DNA from: Candidatus Ulvibacter alkanivorans
GTDB lineage: Bacteria > Bacteroidota > Bacteroidia > Flavobacteriales > Flavobacteriaceae
Direction: 5' to 3'
Assembly: GCF_003333325.1 (NCBI RefSeq)
Contig: NZ_QOLC01000022.1
Span: forward strand, 1 to 25,284
DNA length: 25,284 nucleotides
The notes below the pieces were generated by a model, which saw only the letters and a program-made list of their open reading frames with translations, did no database searches and had not been told where the DNA came from. Of this stretch, positions 10,204 to 19,043 are shown one piece after another (position 1 is the first letter of the stretch; every line of letters begins with the position of its first letter). A program made the position numbers and the translations under genes.

Positions 10204-11367
10204 TTATTGGTTTTTAGTGGTCACTTTTTGTCCGTCACGAACACTTTTTGCCCCTTCAATTATTATCACATCTCCTTCTTCCAAGCCACTCTTCACCTCA
10301 ATTTCATTTTCGTAGTTTATTCCTGTTTCCACTACCACACGCTTAGCCGTGCCGGTGGTATCCGTCTCAGGGACATAGATAAATGCGATCGTTTCTCCTT
10401 GCGAATTTTCTTGAAGGATGTTCTCAGGGATCGTAATCGCATTCTCGTTGGTGTAATCGTTTACTTTAACGGTCGCAATTAAATTAGGCTTCACTTGTCC
10501 GTTCTTGTTCGGAATTGCAATTTCAACATCAAAGGTTCTATTTGAAGGATTAATATAATTTCCAACTTGACGTACTGTACCTTTATATTCTTGGCCTATC
10601 GACGCTAAACGTACATTTACTTCGGTTCCTACTTTAATACTGTTCAAGTAAATTTCTGGTAACGAAGCTTTTACGTACATATCGCTTAAATTCACCAACC
10701 GAATGACTTCGGTCTGTCCTTGATTTACAACTTGACCTTGCTCGGCGATCACATTGTCTACTACCCCGCTAAATGGAGCAGTTATAATAGTTCGTGCCAC
10801 TTGAGAACGGATTTGATCGGCTGCTCTGGATGCTGCTTCGAAGTTGGCCTTGGCTTCTAAGAATTGTATTTCAGATCCAATTTGTTGGTCCCATAATCGC
10901 TTTTGACGCTCATACGTAGTTTTCGCTAATGCAACCTGTGTTTCTTGTTGGGCCAATTGACTCGATAATCCGCCATCATCGATTTTTGCTAATCGTTGTC
11001 CTTTAGAGACTTGTTGCCCTTCATTTACATATACACGAGTTAATACTCCCGAAAACTGCGGATAAACGATAATGTTTTGATCTGTCTCTACATCACCTTG
11101 CACTTCAACGAAATGTTTAAAGATGGTGTCGTTTAATTTTTTGGTAGAAACCAAAAGTGCCGTTTGCTTTTTTTCTTTCTTCTGAATAAAAGTGTTTAAT
11201 TTTTCAATTTCAACCTTTAATTCATTCTGTTGTGCGTTTAACTCAGCCTTTCGTTCTTTAATAGCCGAAAGATCGCCACCTTCAATTAGGTCATCGACAG
11301 ATTTAGTGTCACCTCCGCATGATGCAAGTAGGAGGGCGATAGTTATTATGAATAGTATATTTTTCAT
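10204..11367 (-). CDS. RND efflux periplasmic adaptor lipoprotein (membrane fusion protein)
   Basis: A 387-residue adaptor that links the RND pump to the outer-membrane channel across the periplasm. The signal peptide ends in the lipobox LLASC with the lipidated cysteine at residue 17. Next comes an extra charged, probably coiled-coil stretch (about residues 33-72). The lipoyl/barrel-sandwich halves contain GVLTRVYVNEGQQVSKGQRL and ITAPFSGVVDNVIAEQGQVV, separated by the helical hairpin (about 135-195). Beta-barrel and membrane-proximal domains complete the protein. It sits between the channel gene (27 bp upstream) and the pump gene (12 bp downstream), consistent with one transcript. Confidence 0.95.
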   Translation of the reverse strand: MKNILFIITIALLLASCGGDTKSVDDLIEGGDLSAIKERKAELNAQQNELKVEIEKLNTFIQKKEKKQTALLVSTKKLNDTIFKHFVEVQGDVETDQNIIVYPQFSGVLTRVYVNEGQQVSKGQRLAKIDDGGLSSQLAQQETQVALAKTTYERQKRLWDQQIGSEIQFLEAKANFEAASRAADQIRSQVARTIITAPFSGVVDNVIAEQGQVVNQGQTEVIRLVNLSDMYVKASLPEIYLNSIKVGTEVNVRLASIGQEYKGTVRQVGNYINPSNRTFDVEIAIPNKNGQVKPNLIATVKVNDYTNENAITIPENILQENSQGETIAFIYVPETDTTGTAKRVVVETGINYENEIEVKSGLEEGDVIIIEGAKSVRDGQKVTTKNQ

Positions 11368-11394
11368 TTCTAAGGTCTTTATCTGGTTGATTGA

Positions 11395-12774
11395 TTAATA
11401 TTTGTCTTTAATTTCTTCAAAATCCGGTCGTAATTGCGGTGTGTTCAATACGGTTTCAAGGGTCGCTTTTGTGTTGATTACTTGTACCATAGCTTGAAAA
11501 TATTGTTCTTGAGCAGTATACAACTGGGTTTGCGCTTGTCTTAGATCGAAACTTGTAGACAAACCCTCCACAAATTTTATCTGATTCTTGTTTTCTATTC
11601 GTTCGGCCAAAGCAAGGTTCTTCTTTGCATTCTCATAATTTTCAATAGCGAATAAATAATCACTTTTAGCCGTGTTTACTTCCAAACGAACATTTTGTTC
11701 GGTCTCTTCTAACTGGGTTTCGGCTTGCTCTAATGCGATCTTGGCACGTTGACTGCGGGCACTTCGCATCCCGCTGCTAAAAATGGGAATGTTCATGTTT
11801 ACGCCCAATACCGAGGATTGAAACCAACGTTGATCACTGTCTAAAAAGCTAAACTCATCACTGTTGGCAGCCGTTCCGTAGTTTATGAAAGCAGATAAAG
11901 TAGGAAGCGCTTTACTTTTTTCTAATTTTAGTTCGAGACTTCGTTGTTCGGTAAGGTTGTACGCAATCTTATAATCAATATTTTCTTCAACGTTTATCGA
12001 AGTGTCCAAAAATGACAACTCTATATGCTCTTGTGCAAGATCGCTTAGGTTATCTTCAAAAATTACGGGAGCACTCACGTCTATACCAAGGGCAACATTA
12101 AACATCTGTCGTGCGATCGATGCCATGCGTTCTGCATTGCTTAACTGTGTTTCAATGTCGAGCAAGGTTATTTCCAATTGTTCTACGCTTTCCTGCTCGG
12201 TAAGCCCGTTCTCATAGATCTTTCGTGTTTCGAAAAGATTTTGTTCAAGGTTTTCCTTGTTCTTTTCAAAAATGGCGATTAATTCTTCGGAAAGTAATAC
12301 GCTTCCATAAGCATTTATAACGCCTTTTCGAACTTCTAGGTTGGTTTTTTCGGCAGCATTTTCAGAAAAATCCAAGAATGCTTGAGCAGCTTGTAACCCC
12401 ACTAGATAACTTCCATCGAAGATCAACTGGTTTAGTGTAGCTGTGGCTGAAGCACTTTGCTTGGTTCCAAAAGTGACCGGTGTAAAGGTTCCGGGTTCCC
12501 CTCCGCTAAATTCGGCCGGAATAAATGTGACCGGCTGTTTTAAATTATTCTGATACGCTATGTTCGCACTTAATTGAGGTAGACCGGTCGCAGTGGTCTC
12601 CCATTTCTGTTTAATTGCTTTGGCAATGTCTCGTCTCGCGTTAATGGCAGTGTAATTGCTGTCTATAGCAAAGGTAACTGCTTCTTCCAGCGAAAAACTG
12701 TAGCCTCGTGCGTCCTGAGCCGCCGCATAAAAAGTACCTAATAGGATACCAAGCGTTAGTAACAATTGTTTCAT
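11395..12774 (-). CDS. TolC-family outer-membrane efflux channel
   Basis: A 459-residue outer-membrane factor that forms the exit duct of the tripartite pump. The signal peptide (about residues 1-19, ending AAAQ) is followed by YSFSLEEAVTFAIDSN, typical of the first TolC helix. The protein shows the internal duplication of the family, with long heptad-rich helices and many Glu, Gln and Ala residues. Related segments recur in the second half (for example LEVNTAKSDYLFAIENYENA and FDLRQAQTQLYTAQEQYFQA). Its ATG shares one base with the TAA stop of the upstream TetR gene, so the two are translationally coupled. Confidence 0.93.
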   Translation of the reverse strand: MKQLLLTLGILLGTFYAAAQDARGYSFSLEEAVTFAIDSNYTAINARRDIAKAIKQKWETTATGLPQLSANIAYQNNLKQPVTFIPAEFSGGEPGTFTPVTFGTKQSASATATLNQLIFDGSYLVGLQAAQAFLDFSENAAEKTNLEVRKGVINAYGSVLLSEELIAIFEKNKENLEQNLFETRKIYENGLTEQESVEQLEITLLDIETQLSNAERMASIARQMFNVALGIDVSAPVIFEDNLSDLAQEHIELSFLDTSINVEENIDYKIAYNLTEQRSLELKLEKSKALPTLSAFINYGTAANSDEFSFLDSDQRWFQSSVLGVNMNIPIFSSGMRSARSQRAKIALEQAETQLEETEQNVRLEVNTAKSDYLFAIENYENAKKNLALAERIENKNQIKFVEGLSTSFDLRQAQTQLYTAQEQYFQAMVQVINTKATLETVLNTPQLRPDFEEIKDKY

Positions 12775-13379
12775 TAGTTTGATTGTTGGTTGATGAATTT
12801 TTTTAATGTTTTTAAACCTTCTTTGGTCACGATACCTCTTAGGTGATATTCTAAATAAGCTTCAAATAATTGTGCTTTGGGAAATTGATCTATAGGGAAT
12901 AAAGTATCGTCCTTTATACCATTTACTCCAATAAAATAAATACGGGATACAAATTCGACGTCTAGGTTTTCACGATACAGACCTTGCGCAATACCACGTT
13001 CCAGATTTGCTACCGTACATTCATGCATTTTCTCAAATTGCTTCTCTTTTAATAAACTGTAAATTTCGGGATAGTATTTCTGCAATTGGTATTGCGGCGA
13101 TGATTTTTCATCTTTAAGCCGGGTCATTGCAAACTTCTTGATAGCATACAGTTCTTCTATCGGGTTTTGCTCTAAAGCTCTAATACAGTCTATGCCATGG
13201 GTTATCAAGTGATACATATGCATCACAGCTTCCTTTACTAATGCAGTCTTGTTCTTAAAATGAGTGTAAATGGTCTTTTTGGAGATTCCCATTTCTTGGG
13301 CGATATCGTCCATGGTAACACTTTTAAAACCAAGATTGATGAACAGCTCTGCAGCTTTTTCTATTATTTTTTCTCTCAT
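12774..13379 (-). CDS. TetR/AcrR-family transcriptional regulator of the efflux operon
   Basis: A DNA-binding repressor of 201 residues. The N-terminal helix-turn-helix is clear: AAELFINLGFKSVTMDDIAQ followed by MGISKKTIYTHFKNKTALV (about residues 10-50). The helical C-terminal part should bind an inducer and form the dimer. I prefer the ATG at 13379; a TTG four codons upstream (13391) overlaps the -7 promoter box and is unlikely to be in the mRNA. It is the first gene of the operon and overlaps the channel gene by one base, so it probably represses its own promoter and the pump together. An inverted repeat over the -33 box (13402-13429) is the likely operator. The inducer is unknown. Confidence 0.93.
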   Translation of the reverse strand: MREKIIEKAAELFINLGFKSVTMDDIAQEMGISKKTIYTHFKNKTALVKEAVMHMYHLITHGIDCIRALEQNPIEELYAIKKFAMTRLKDEKSSPQYQLQKYYPEIYSLLKEKQFEKMHECTVANLERGIAQGLYRENLDVEFVSRIYFIGVNGIKDDTLFPIDQFPKAQLFEAYLEYHLRGIVTKEGLKTLKKFINQQSN

Positions 13380-13388
13380 AACGGTCGG

Positions 13389-13419
13389 CAAAGATAGTAT
13401 AGGAAACTATAAAAACAAA
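13389..13419 (-). promoter_or_regulatory. Promoter of the efflux operon
   Basis: On the minus strand TTTG (13419-13416) is followed by 19 bases and TATCTTTG (13396-13389), a full match to the Bacteroidetes consensus. The -7 box ends 9 bp before the preferred ATG of the TetR gene, so the leader is only a few bases long. Confidence 0.75.
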
Positions 13420-13429
13420 AAAAGTTTCC
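13402..13429. promoter_or_regulatory. Candidate TetR operator (inverted repeat)
   Basis: GGAAACT (13402-13408) and AGTTTCC (13423-13429) are perfect 7-bp inverted half-sites separated by 14 bp. Their centres are 21 bp apart, two helical turns, so both face the same side of the DNA. The repeat encloses the -33 box and most of the spacer of the efflux promoter, where a bound repressor would exclude RNA polymerase. The assignment to this TetR protein is inferred from position. Confidence 0.55.
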
Positions 13430-13544
13430 AAAGTTTTAATGATTTCTTAACATCTATGCTCTTCAGCTTTTGATTTTCTAGATTTTATTCTTTTTTTCAC
13501 ACCCTTTTGTCGAGCAACTTGTATTTTAGCGGAAATTTTTTTGA

Positions 13545-14519
13545 ATGGACATCTTATCTCCCTATAGCTCTGCTTTAGAAAGGCACTTAAAAGCCACTGT
13601 GACACTCAAAGAACCACATCAGCTTTATGAACCCATTCATTACATTGTGTCATTAGGCGGTAAGCGACTTCGCCCGGTATTGACACTTATGACCTGCGAT
13701 TTCTTTAAAGGCGATTATAAGAAAGCGATGAATGCTGCCCTGGCGGTAGAGTTGTTTCATAATTTTTCGCTTATTCACGATGATATAATGGACCACGCAC
13801 CATTGCGGAGAGGTCAAGAAACGGTGCATGAGAAATGGGATCTTAATACCGGAATTCTCTCAGGCGATGCCATGCTTATTTTAGCGTATCAATTGTTCGA
13901 AGGGTACGAAGCCGTTATGTTTAGAGAATTGGCAGAGTTGTTTAGTACCACCGCACTGCAAGTATGCGAAGGACAGCAATACGATGTAGACTTTGAAACG
14001 CGAGATGATGTCACGCTGAGAGAATACATACAGATGATCGATTATAAAACAGCGGTTTTAATTGGAGCAGCCATGAAAATGGGAGCCATTGTTGCCAATG
14101 CTTCGGAAGAATGCAAAGTAAATAGCTATAGTTTTGGACGCAACTTAGGCATCGCATTTCAGCTGCAAGATGATTATTTGGATGCCTTCGGAAACCCTAA
14201 AACTTTTGGAAAGCAAATTGGAGGCGATATTATTGCGAACAAAAAGACCTTCTTATACTTAACGGCCGTCGAGAATAGTTCAAAGGCCGACGCCGATACC
14301 TTGGCTCATTTATTTAGCATTTCACCCAAAGACCCTTCCGATAAGATTACAACGGTCAAGGAGATCTTTCAATCTTCCGGCGCAGCCGAAGCTACTCAAA
14401 AAGAAATTGAACGGTATACGCAAAAAGCGTATAAAGTACTTGATGCATTACAAATTGATTCAGAAAAAAAAGAACAACTGCGCGAATTTGGTGATTGGCT
14501 TATGAAACGCAAGGTGTAA
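13545..14519 (+). CDS. Trans-polyprenyl diphosphate synthase, possibly geranylgeranyl diphosphate synthase
   Basis: A 324-residue enzyme that elongates allylic prenyl diphosphates with isopentenyl diphosphate. The first aspartate-rich motif is DDIMD (D79, D80, D83) in FHNFSLIHDDIMD, followed by LRRG. The second is DDYLD (D209, D210, D213) in FQLQDDYLD. The GGKRLRP substrate-binding motif lies at about 38-44. Phe74, five residues before the first motif, and the absence of the two-residue insert recall archaeal-type C20 (geranylgeranyl) synthases rather than octaprenyl synthases, which usually carry Ala there. The product could feed carotenoids or, if the chain is longer, menaquinone. It is divergent from the efflux operon; no clear promoter was found. 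Confidence 0.92.
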   Translation: MDILSPYSSALERHLKATVTLKEPHQLYEPIHYIVSLGGKRLRPVLTLMTCDFFKGDYKKAMNAALAVELFHNFSLIHDDIMDHAPLRRGQETVHEKWDLNTGILSGDAMLILAYQLFEGYEAVMFRELAELFSTTALQVCEGQQYDVDFETRDDVTLREYIQMIDYKTAVLIGAAMKMGAIVANASEECKVNSYSFGRNLGIAFQLQDDYLDAFGNPKTFGKQIGGDIIANKKTFLYLTAVENSSKADADTLAHLFSISPKDPSDKITTVKEIFQSSGAAEATQKEIERYTQKAYKVLDALQIDSEKKEQLREFGDWLMKRKV

Positions 14520-14866
14520 AAGCAAATAACCAAATTAGGCTATAACTAACTATGGGTCTTGTGATTTTGTCTAGCGGCCCTCGCTACACATCTGCAGCCA
14601 ACGATCTGGTTATAAATCTAATTACAAACAGCAGTATTTATAAACTTTTCCAATCGATTTCTTAGTTTGACGGTGGCGACAGTATCTGAAGGAAATTGAC
14701 GGGATAAGTAAGACTTTAAAACAGTGTATGCTGTTAAAACAAAGCAGTTTCGTTAGGATTTATTTATGATTTGAATGCACTAAATATATAAAGTCAAAGC
14801 AGGGTAGTTAGTAGATTTATTGTATTTTTGTATCGTTTTATAAAAATAGACCGCTTTATTCCAATT
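14520..14866. other. Long intergenic region before sucA
   Basis: These 347 bp contain no supported gene on either strand. They hold a small hairpin, TAGCG-GCCCT-CGCTA at 14572-14586, extendable by two pairs beyond a mismatch. A weaker one, ACAG-TGTATG-CTGT, lies near 14722-14735. Neither is followed by a T run, so they are not obvious terminators. The right end carries a -7 promoter box for sucA. Confidence 0.5.
14823..14830 (+). promoter_or_regulatory. Possible -7 box of the sucAB promoter
   Basis: TATTTTTG fits TAnnTTTG and lies 36 bp upstream of the preferred sucA ATG, which would give a leader of about 30 nt. No good TTTG or TTG is found 19-21 bp upstream, so the -33 element is weak or the promoter is elsewhere. 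Confidence 0.35.
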
Positions 14867-17617
14867 ATGGATAAATTTTCATTTCTAAACGCAGTCCATC
14901 CTGCTCATCTTGCCGAACTTTACGATAAGTATTTACAATTTCCGGATAGTGTAGAACCTAGTTGGAGAGCTTTTTTCCAAGGCTTCGACTTTGGAATCGA
15001 GAATGGTTCGTTAGAAGCATTGGGCATAGACGACGATGGTGCTGTTATTTCTGAAGAAGTTTTAAAAGAATTTCAAGTAATCAAGCTAATCGATGGGTAT
15101 CGTACACGTGGCCATTTGTTCACGCGGACCAACCCGGTGCGAGAACGACGAAAGTACGCGCCTACGCTCGATCTTGAGAACTTCGGTCTAACACAGGATG
15201 ATCTTGGTACTATTTTTAAAGCCGGGGAGATCTTAGGCATTGGACCAAGTACGCTTGAACAGATTATCAAGCACCTTGATAGTATTTATTGCGATTCGAT
15301 TGGGATCGAATACATGTACATTCGGAAGCCACAAGAAATCGAATGGATTCAAAATAAATTGAATGTTAACGACAATCAACCAAATTTTTCCGAAGCGCAG
15401 AAAAAACACATCCTTAAAAAATTAAATGAAGCTGTCGCATTCGAAAACTTCTTGCATACGAAATATGTGGGCCAAAAACGTTTTTCGTTAGAAGGGGGCG
15501 AAAGTCTTATTCCGGCATTGGATGCCTTAATTGAAAAGGCCGCCGAACTGGGTGTGGAAGAATTTGTGATGGGCATGGCGCACCGCGGTCGATTAAGCAC
15601 GCTTACCAATATCTTCGGAAAAAGTGCAAAGGACATATTTAGCGAATTCGACGGAAAAGATTATGCGCAGGATATTTTTGACGGGGATGTAAAATATCAT
15701 TTGGGGTGGACTTCAAAACGAAAAAGCGATTCTGGAAAAGAGATCAATTTGAATATTGCTCCTAACCCTTCCCACCTGGAAACAGTTGGTGCGGTAGTAG
15801 AAGGAATCGCACGTGCGAAACAAGATCGCATGTACAAAGAAAATATTAGTAAGGTACTTCCTATTATTGTGCATGGAGATGCTGCAATCGCCGGTCAAGG
15901 GATTGTATATGAGATCGTGCAAATGGCACAACTCGACGGTTATAAAACCGGGGGTACCATACATATTGTAGTCAATAACCAAGTTGGCTTTACTACCAAC
16001 TATCTTGACGGTAGATCGTCCACTTATTGTACCGACGTAGGTAAAGTGACGCTTTCTCCAATTTTACACGTAAATGCCGATGACGCAGAAGCTGTTGTTC
16101 ATGCTATGTTGTTCGCGTTAGACTTTAGAATGGAGTTTGAGCGAGATGTATTTATCGATCTGTTAGGTTATAGAAAATACGGGCATAACGAAGGTGATGA
16201 GCCTCGATTTACCCAACCAAAACTTTATAAAGCAATTGCTAAACACAGCAATCCGCGTGATATTTATGCCGAAAAATTGTTCAAGCAAGGGGTGATCGAA
16301 GAAGGGTACACCAAAAAACTGGAACAAGAGTATAAGAATAGGTTAGAAGAAAAGTTAGAAGATTCTAGGAAAGAGGATAAAACTGAGATCACCGCGATCA
16401 TGCAAGATCTTTGGGAAGGCTTCCATTATGCAGAGGAAGACAAGATGATGGAAACGATCGATACCAGTTTCGATCTCGATAAATTGACCGAGATCGCCAA
16501 GGTAATTACACAGCTTCCGAAGGATAGAAAATTCCTTAGAAAAATTTCCAAACTAATCGAGAGCCGTCACACCATGTATTTTGAAGACAATCGATTAGAT
16601 TGGGCCATGGGAGAATTGTTGGCGTATGGTTCACTCTTATCTGAAGGATATGATGTTCGTATGAGCGGGCAAGATGTAGAACGAGGAACGTTCTCGCATC
16701 GTCATGCGGTAGTTAAGGTGGAGGACAGTGAGGAAGAGATCATACTGTTGAATGAATTAGCGGAGAAACAAGGAGATTTCTATATTTATAATTCCTTGTT
16801 ATCTGAATATGGAGTCGTAGGATTTGACTATGGCTATGCCATGGCGAGTCCGAAGACATTACCCATCTGGGAAGCACAGTTTGGTGATTTCAGTAATGGA
16901 GCTCAAATCATGATCGATCAATACATTTCGGCGGCCGAAGACAAATGGAAGCTTCAAAATGGATTGGTAATGTTGTTACCACATGGCTACGAAGGTCAAG
17001 GCGCAGAGCACTCTTCGGCGCGAATGGAGCGTTACCTTCAACTTTGTGCGAAAGACAATATGTTTGTGGTAGATGTAACCACGCCAGCAAACTTATTCCA
17101 CTTGTTTAGAAGACAGATGTTGGTAGACTATCGAAAACCCTTGATCGTGTTTACCCCTAAAAGTCTGTTGCGTCATCCTAAAGTAGTATCTACGAAAGAA
17201 GAATTAGCGAACGGAAGTTTTCAAACAGTGATAGACGATTCCGAAGTAAAGACAAGCAACGTAAAATCGTTGGTTTTCGTTACCGGTAAATTTTATTATG
17301 ACTTGTTGGAAAAGCGAGAAGAATTAGAGCGAGACGATGTGGCCTTGGTACGAATTGAACAATTATTCCCGCTGCCAACCACACAGATGAAAGAGATTAT
17401 TAAAAAATATAAGAACGCAGACGATATTGTTTGGGCGCAAGAAGAACCAAAGAATATGGGTGCGTATTCACATATGTTGATGCATTTTGAAGAAGCCCGT
17501 AATTTTAGAGTTTGTAGTCGCAAGATGTATGCTGCGCCTGCTGCAGGAAGTAGTGTGCGGTCTAAGTCAAGACATATGAGGGTAATCGAGAGTGTGTTTA
17601 ATAAAAATGAAGAATAA
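14867..17617 (+). CDS. sucA: 2-oxoglutarate dehydrogenase E1 component
   Basis: Thiamine-diphosphate-dependent decarboxylase of the 2-oxoglutarate dehydrogenase complex; it converts 2-oxoglutarate and passes the succinyl group to the lipoyl arm of E2 in the TCA cycle. From ATG 14867 it has 916 residues, the normal family length. The N-terminus SFLNAVHPAHLAELYDKYL matches the E2-binding segment of E1. The active-site region has MGMAHRGRLSTL, the diphosphate-binding stretch begins GDAAIAGQGIVYE and continues with VVNNQVGFTT, and the C-terminal transketolase-like domain has LLPHGYEGQGAEHSSAR. A TTG codon 13 codons upstream (14828) also lies in frame, but it overlaps the putative -7 box and the extra residues do not look family-like. 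The E2 gene follows after 36 bp. Confidence 0.96.
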   Translation: MDKFSFLNAVHPAHLAELYDKYLQFPDSVEPSWRAFFQGFDFGIENGSLEALGIDDDGAVISEEVLKEFQVIKLIDGYRTRGHLFTRTNPVRERRKYAPTLDLENFGLTQDDLGTIFKAGEILGIGPSTLEQIIKHLDSIYCDSIGIEYMYIRKPQEIEWIQNKLNVNDNQPNFSEAQKKHILKKLNEAVAFENFLHTKYVGQKRFSLEGGESLIPALDALIEKAAELGVEEFVMGMAHRGRLSTLTNIFGKSAKDIFSEFDGKDYAQDIFDGDVKYHLGWTSKRKSDSGKEINLNIAPNPSHLETVGAVVEGIARAKQDRMYKENISKVLPIIVHGDAAIAGQGIVYEIVQMAQLDGYKTGGTIHIVVNNQVGFTTNYLDGRSSTYCTDVGKVTLSPILHVNADDAEAVVHAMLFALDFRMEFERDVFIDLLGYRKYGHNEGDEPRFTQPKLYKAIAKHSNPRDIYAEKLFKQGVIEEGYTKKLEQEYKNRLEEKLEDSRKEDKTEITAIMQDLWEGFHYAEEDKMMETIDTSFDLDKLTEIAKVITQLPKDRKFLRKISKLIESRHTMYFEDNRLDWAMGELLAYGSLLSEGYDVRMSGQDVERGTFSHRHAVVKVEDSEEEIILLNELAEKQGDFYIYNSLLSEYGVVGFDYGYAMASPKTLPIWEAQFGDFSNGAQIMIDQYISAAEDKWKLQNGLVMLLPHGYEGQGAEHSSARMERYLQLCAKDNMFVVDVTTPANLFHLFRRQMLVDYRKPLIVFTPKSLLRHPKVVSTKEELANGSFQTVIDDSEVKTSNVKSLVFVTGKFYYDLLEKREELERDDVALVRIEQLFPLPTTQMKEIIKKYKNADDIVWAQEEPKNMGAYSHMLMHFEEARNFRVCSRKMYAAPAAGSSVRSKSRHMRVIESVFNKNEE

Positions 17618-17653
17618 CCAAAAATTCCTAACACAGGATAATTAAGAGATATT

Positions 17654-18964
17654 ATGGCATTAGAAATGAAAGTTCCCTCACCGGGAGAGTCCATAACCGA
17701 AGTAGAAATAGCACAGTGGTTGGTTGAAGATGGCGATTGGGTTGAAAAAGATCAAGCCATTGCAGAAGTGGATAGTGATAAAGCAACCCTAGAGCTACCT
17801 GCGGAAGCCAGCGGAATTATTACGCTTAAAGCTGAAGAAGGTGATGCGGTAGCTGTTGGAGATGTGGTTTGTCTTATCGATACCGATGCAGAAAACCCAA
17901 ATGGTGGAGAAGATTCTACCGAAACCTACGACAACCCGGGCGATGAAAAAGGAGAGGGAAATGCCGGTCCGGATTTAGATCAGGAAAATGTTAAAAAGAA
18001 GGATACCGGAGAAAAGGCTTCACCTAATAAAGAGACACCTTCAAAAGGATCTACACAAAAACAAACACAAGACAGTAAGCAGTCGTATGCAACTGGATCT
18101 CCTTCGCCTGCGGCTAAGAAAATACTTTCAGAAAAAGGTATCGACGCTAAATCGGTGAAAGGCAGCGGTAGAGATGGACGTATTACTAAAAGTGATGCCG
18201 AGAATGCCGTGCCGTCTATGGGTACACCCGGTGCAGGTGGTCGAGGTACCGAACGGAAAAAGCTTTCTATGTTACGACGTAAGGTTGCAGAGCGTTTGGT
18301 GTCTGCTAAGAATGAAACAGCCATGTTGACCACTTTCAATGAAGTTGACATGAGTGCTATTTTTGAATTACGAGCAGAATATAAGGAGCAATTTAAAGAG
18401 AAGCATGGGGTAAGTCTTGGATTTATGTCTTTCTTCACCTTAGCGGTGGTTAGAGCCTTGGATTTATATCCGGATGTGAATTCTATGATCGATGGAGATT
18501 ATCAAATTAAGCACGATTTTAAAGACATTTCGATAGCGGTTTCAGGACCGAAAGGTCTTATGGTTCCGGTAATTAGAAATGCCGAAAACCTAACCTTCAG
18601 AGGTGTTGAAGCAGAGGTAAAGCGATTGGCATTACGTGCTCGTGACGGGAAAATCACAGTTGATGAAATGACCGGAGGAACCTTTACGATCTCTAATGGC
18701 GGTGTGTTTGGAAGTATGTTGTCTACTCCTATTATTAATCCGCCACAGTCGGGTATCTTGGGTATGCATAACATCGTTGAACGACCGGTAGCAAGGGATG
18801 GCGCCATTGCCATCGCGCCGGTAATGTATGTGGCCTTATCGTACGATCATCGAATTATCGATGGCCGTGAATCGGTTGGTTTCTTAGTCGCTGTTAAAGA
18901 AGCACTGGAAAGTCCGATAGACCTATTAATGGACAACGATATAGAAAAAGCACTTGAGTTGTAA
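17654..18964 (+). CDS. sucB: Dihydrolipoamide succinyltransferase, E2 of the 2-oxoglutarate dehydrogenase complex
   Basis: The 436-residue E2 core subunit moves the succinyl group from lipoate to coenzyme A. The N-terminal lipoyl domain (about 1-77) has the lipoylation site at K43 in EVDSDKATLE. A flexible linker rich in Glu, Gly, Lys and Pro follows (about 85-145). The peripheral subunit-binding domain includes SPAAKKILSEKGID and GRDGRITKSD (about 148-185). The catalytic domain ends with YDHRIIDGRE, where H399 and D403 form the acyltransferase HxxxDG motif. Its location after sucA fixes the substrate as succinyl rather than acetyl. The E3 gene (lpd) is not in the window. A strong terminator follows. 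Confidence 0.96.
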   Translation: MALEMKVPSPGESITEVEIAQWLVEDGDWVEKDQAIAEVDSDKATLELPAEASGIITLKAEEGDAVAVGDVVCLIDTDAENPNGGEDSTETYDNPGDEKGEGNAGPDLDQENVKKKDTGEKASPNKETPSKGSTQKQTQDSKQSYATGSPSPAAKKILSEKGIDAKSVKGSGRDGRITKSDAENAVPSMGTPGAGGRGTERKKLSMLRRKVAERLVSAKNETAMLTTFNEVDMSAIFELRAEYKEQFKEKHGVSLGFMSFFTLAVVRALDLYPDVNSMIDGDYQIKHDFKDISIAVSGPKGLMVPVIRNAENLTFRGVEAEVKRLALRARDGKITVDEMTGGTFTISNGGVFGSMLSTPIINPPQSGILGMHNIVERPVARDGAIAIAPVMYVALSYDHRIIDGRESVGFLVAVKEALESPIDLLMDNDIEKALEL

Positions 18965-18980
18965 CAATTGAATACAACTA

Positions 18981-19009
18981 AAAAAACCCGGCCATTGGTC
19001 GGGTTTTTT
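18981..19009 (+). terminator. Intrinsic terminator after sucB
   Basis: An A run, stem CCCGGCC, loop ATT, stem GGTCGGG (one G-T pair) and a run of six T form a typical terminator 16 bp after the sucB stop. The A run on the left means it may also stop transcription from the small minus-strand gene that converges on it. Confidence 0.88.
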
Positions 19010-19043
19010 GTTTGGTTAGTTAGTTGAAAATTCCTTAACGCTC

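Noticed and set aside
13380..13391. TTG at 13391 as the start of the TetR gene
   Set aside because: It overlaps the -7 box TATCTTTG, so it should not be in the mRNA; ATG at 13379 gives the normal TetR N-terminus.
13505..13529. Promoter of the prenyl synthase: TTTTG near 13505 and TATTTTAG at 13522-13529
   Set aside because: The spacer is only 12 bp and the -7 box has a mismatch in the conserved TTTG.
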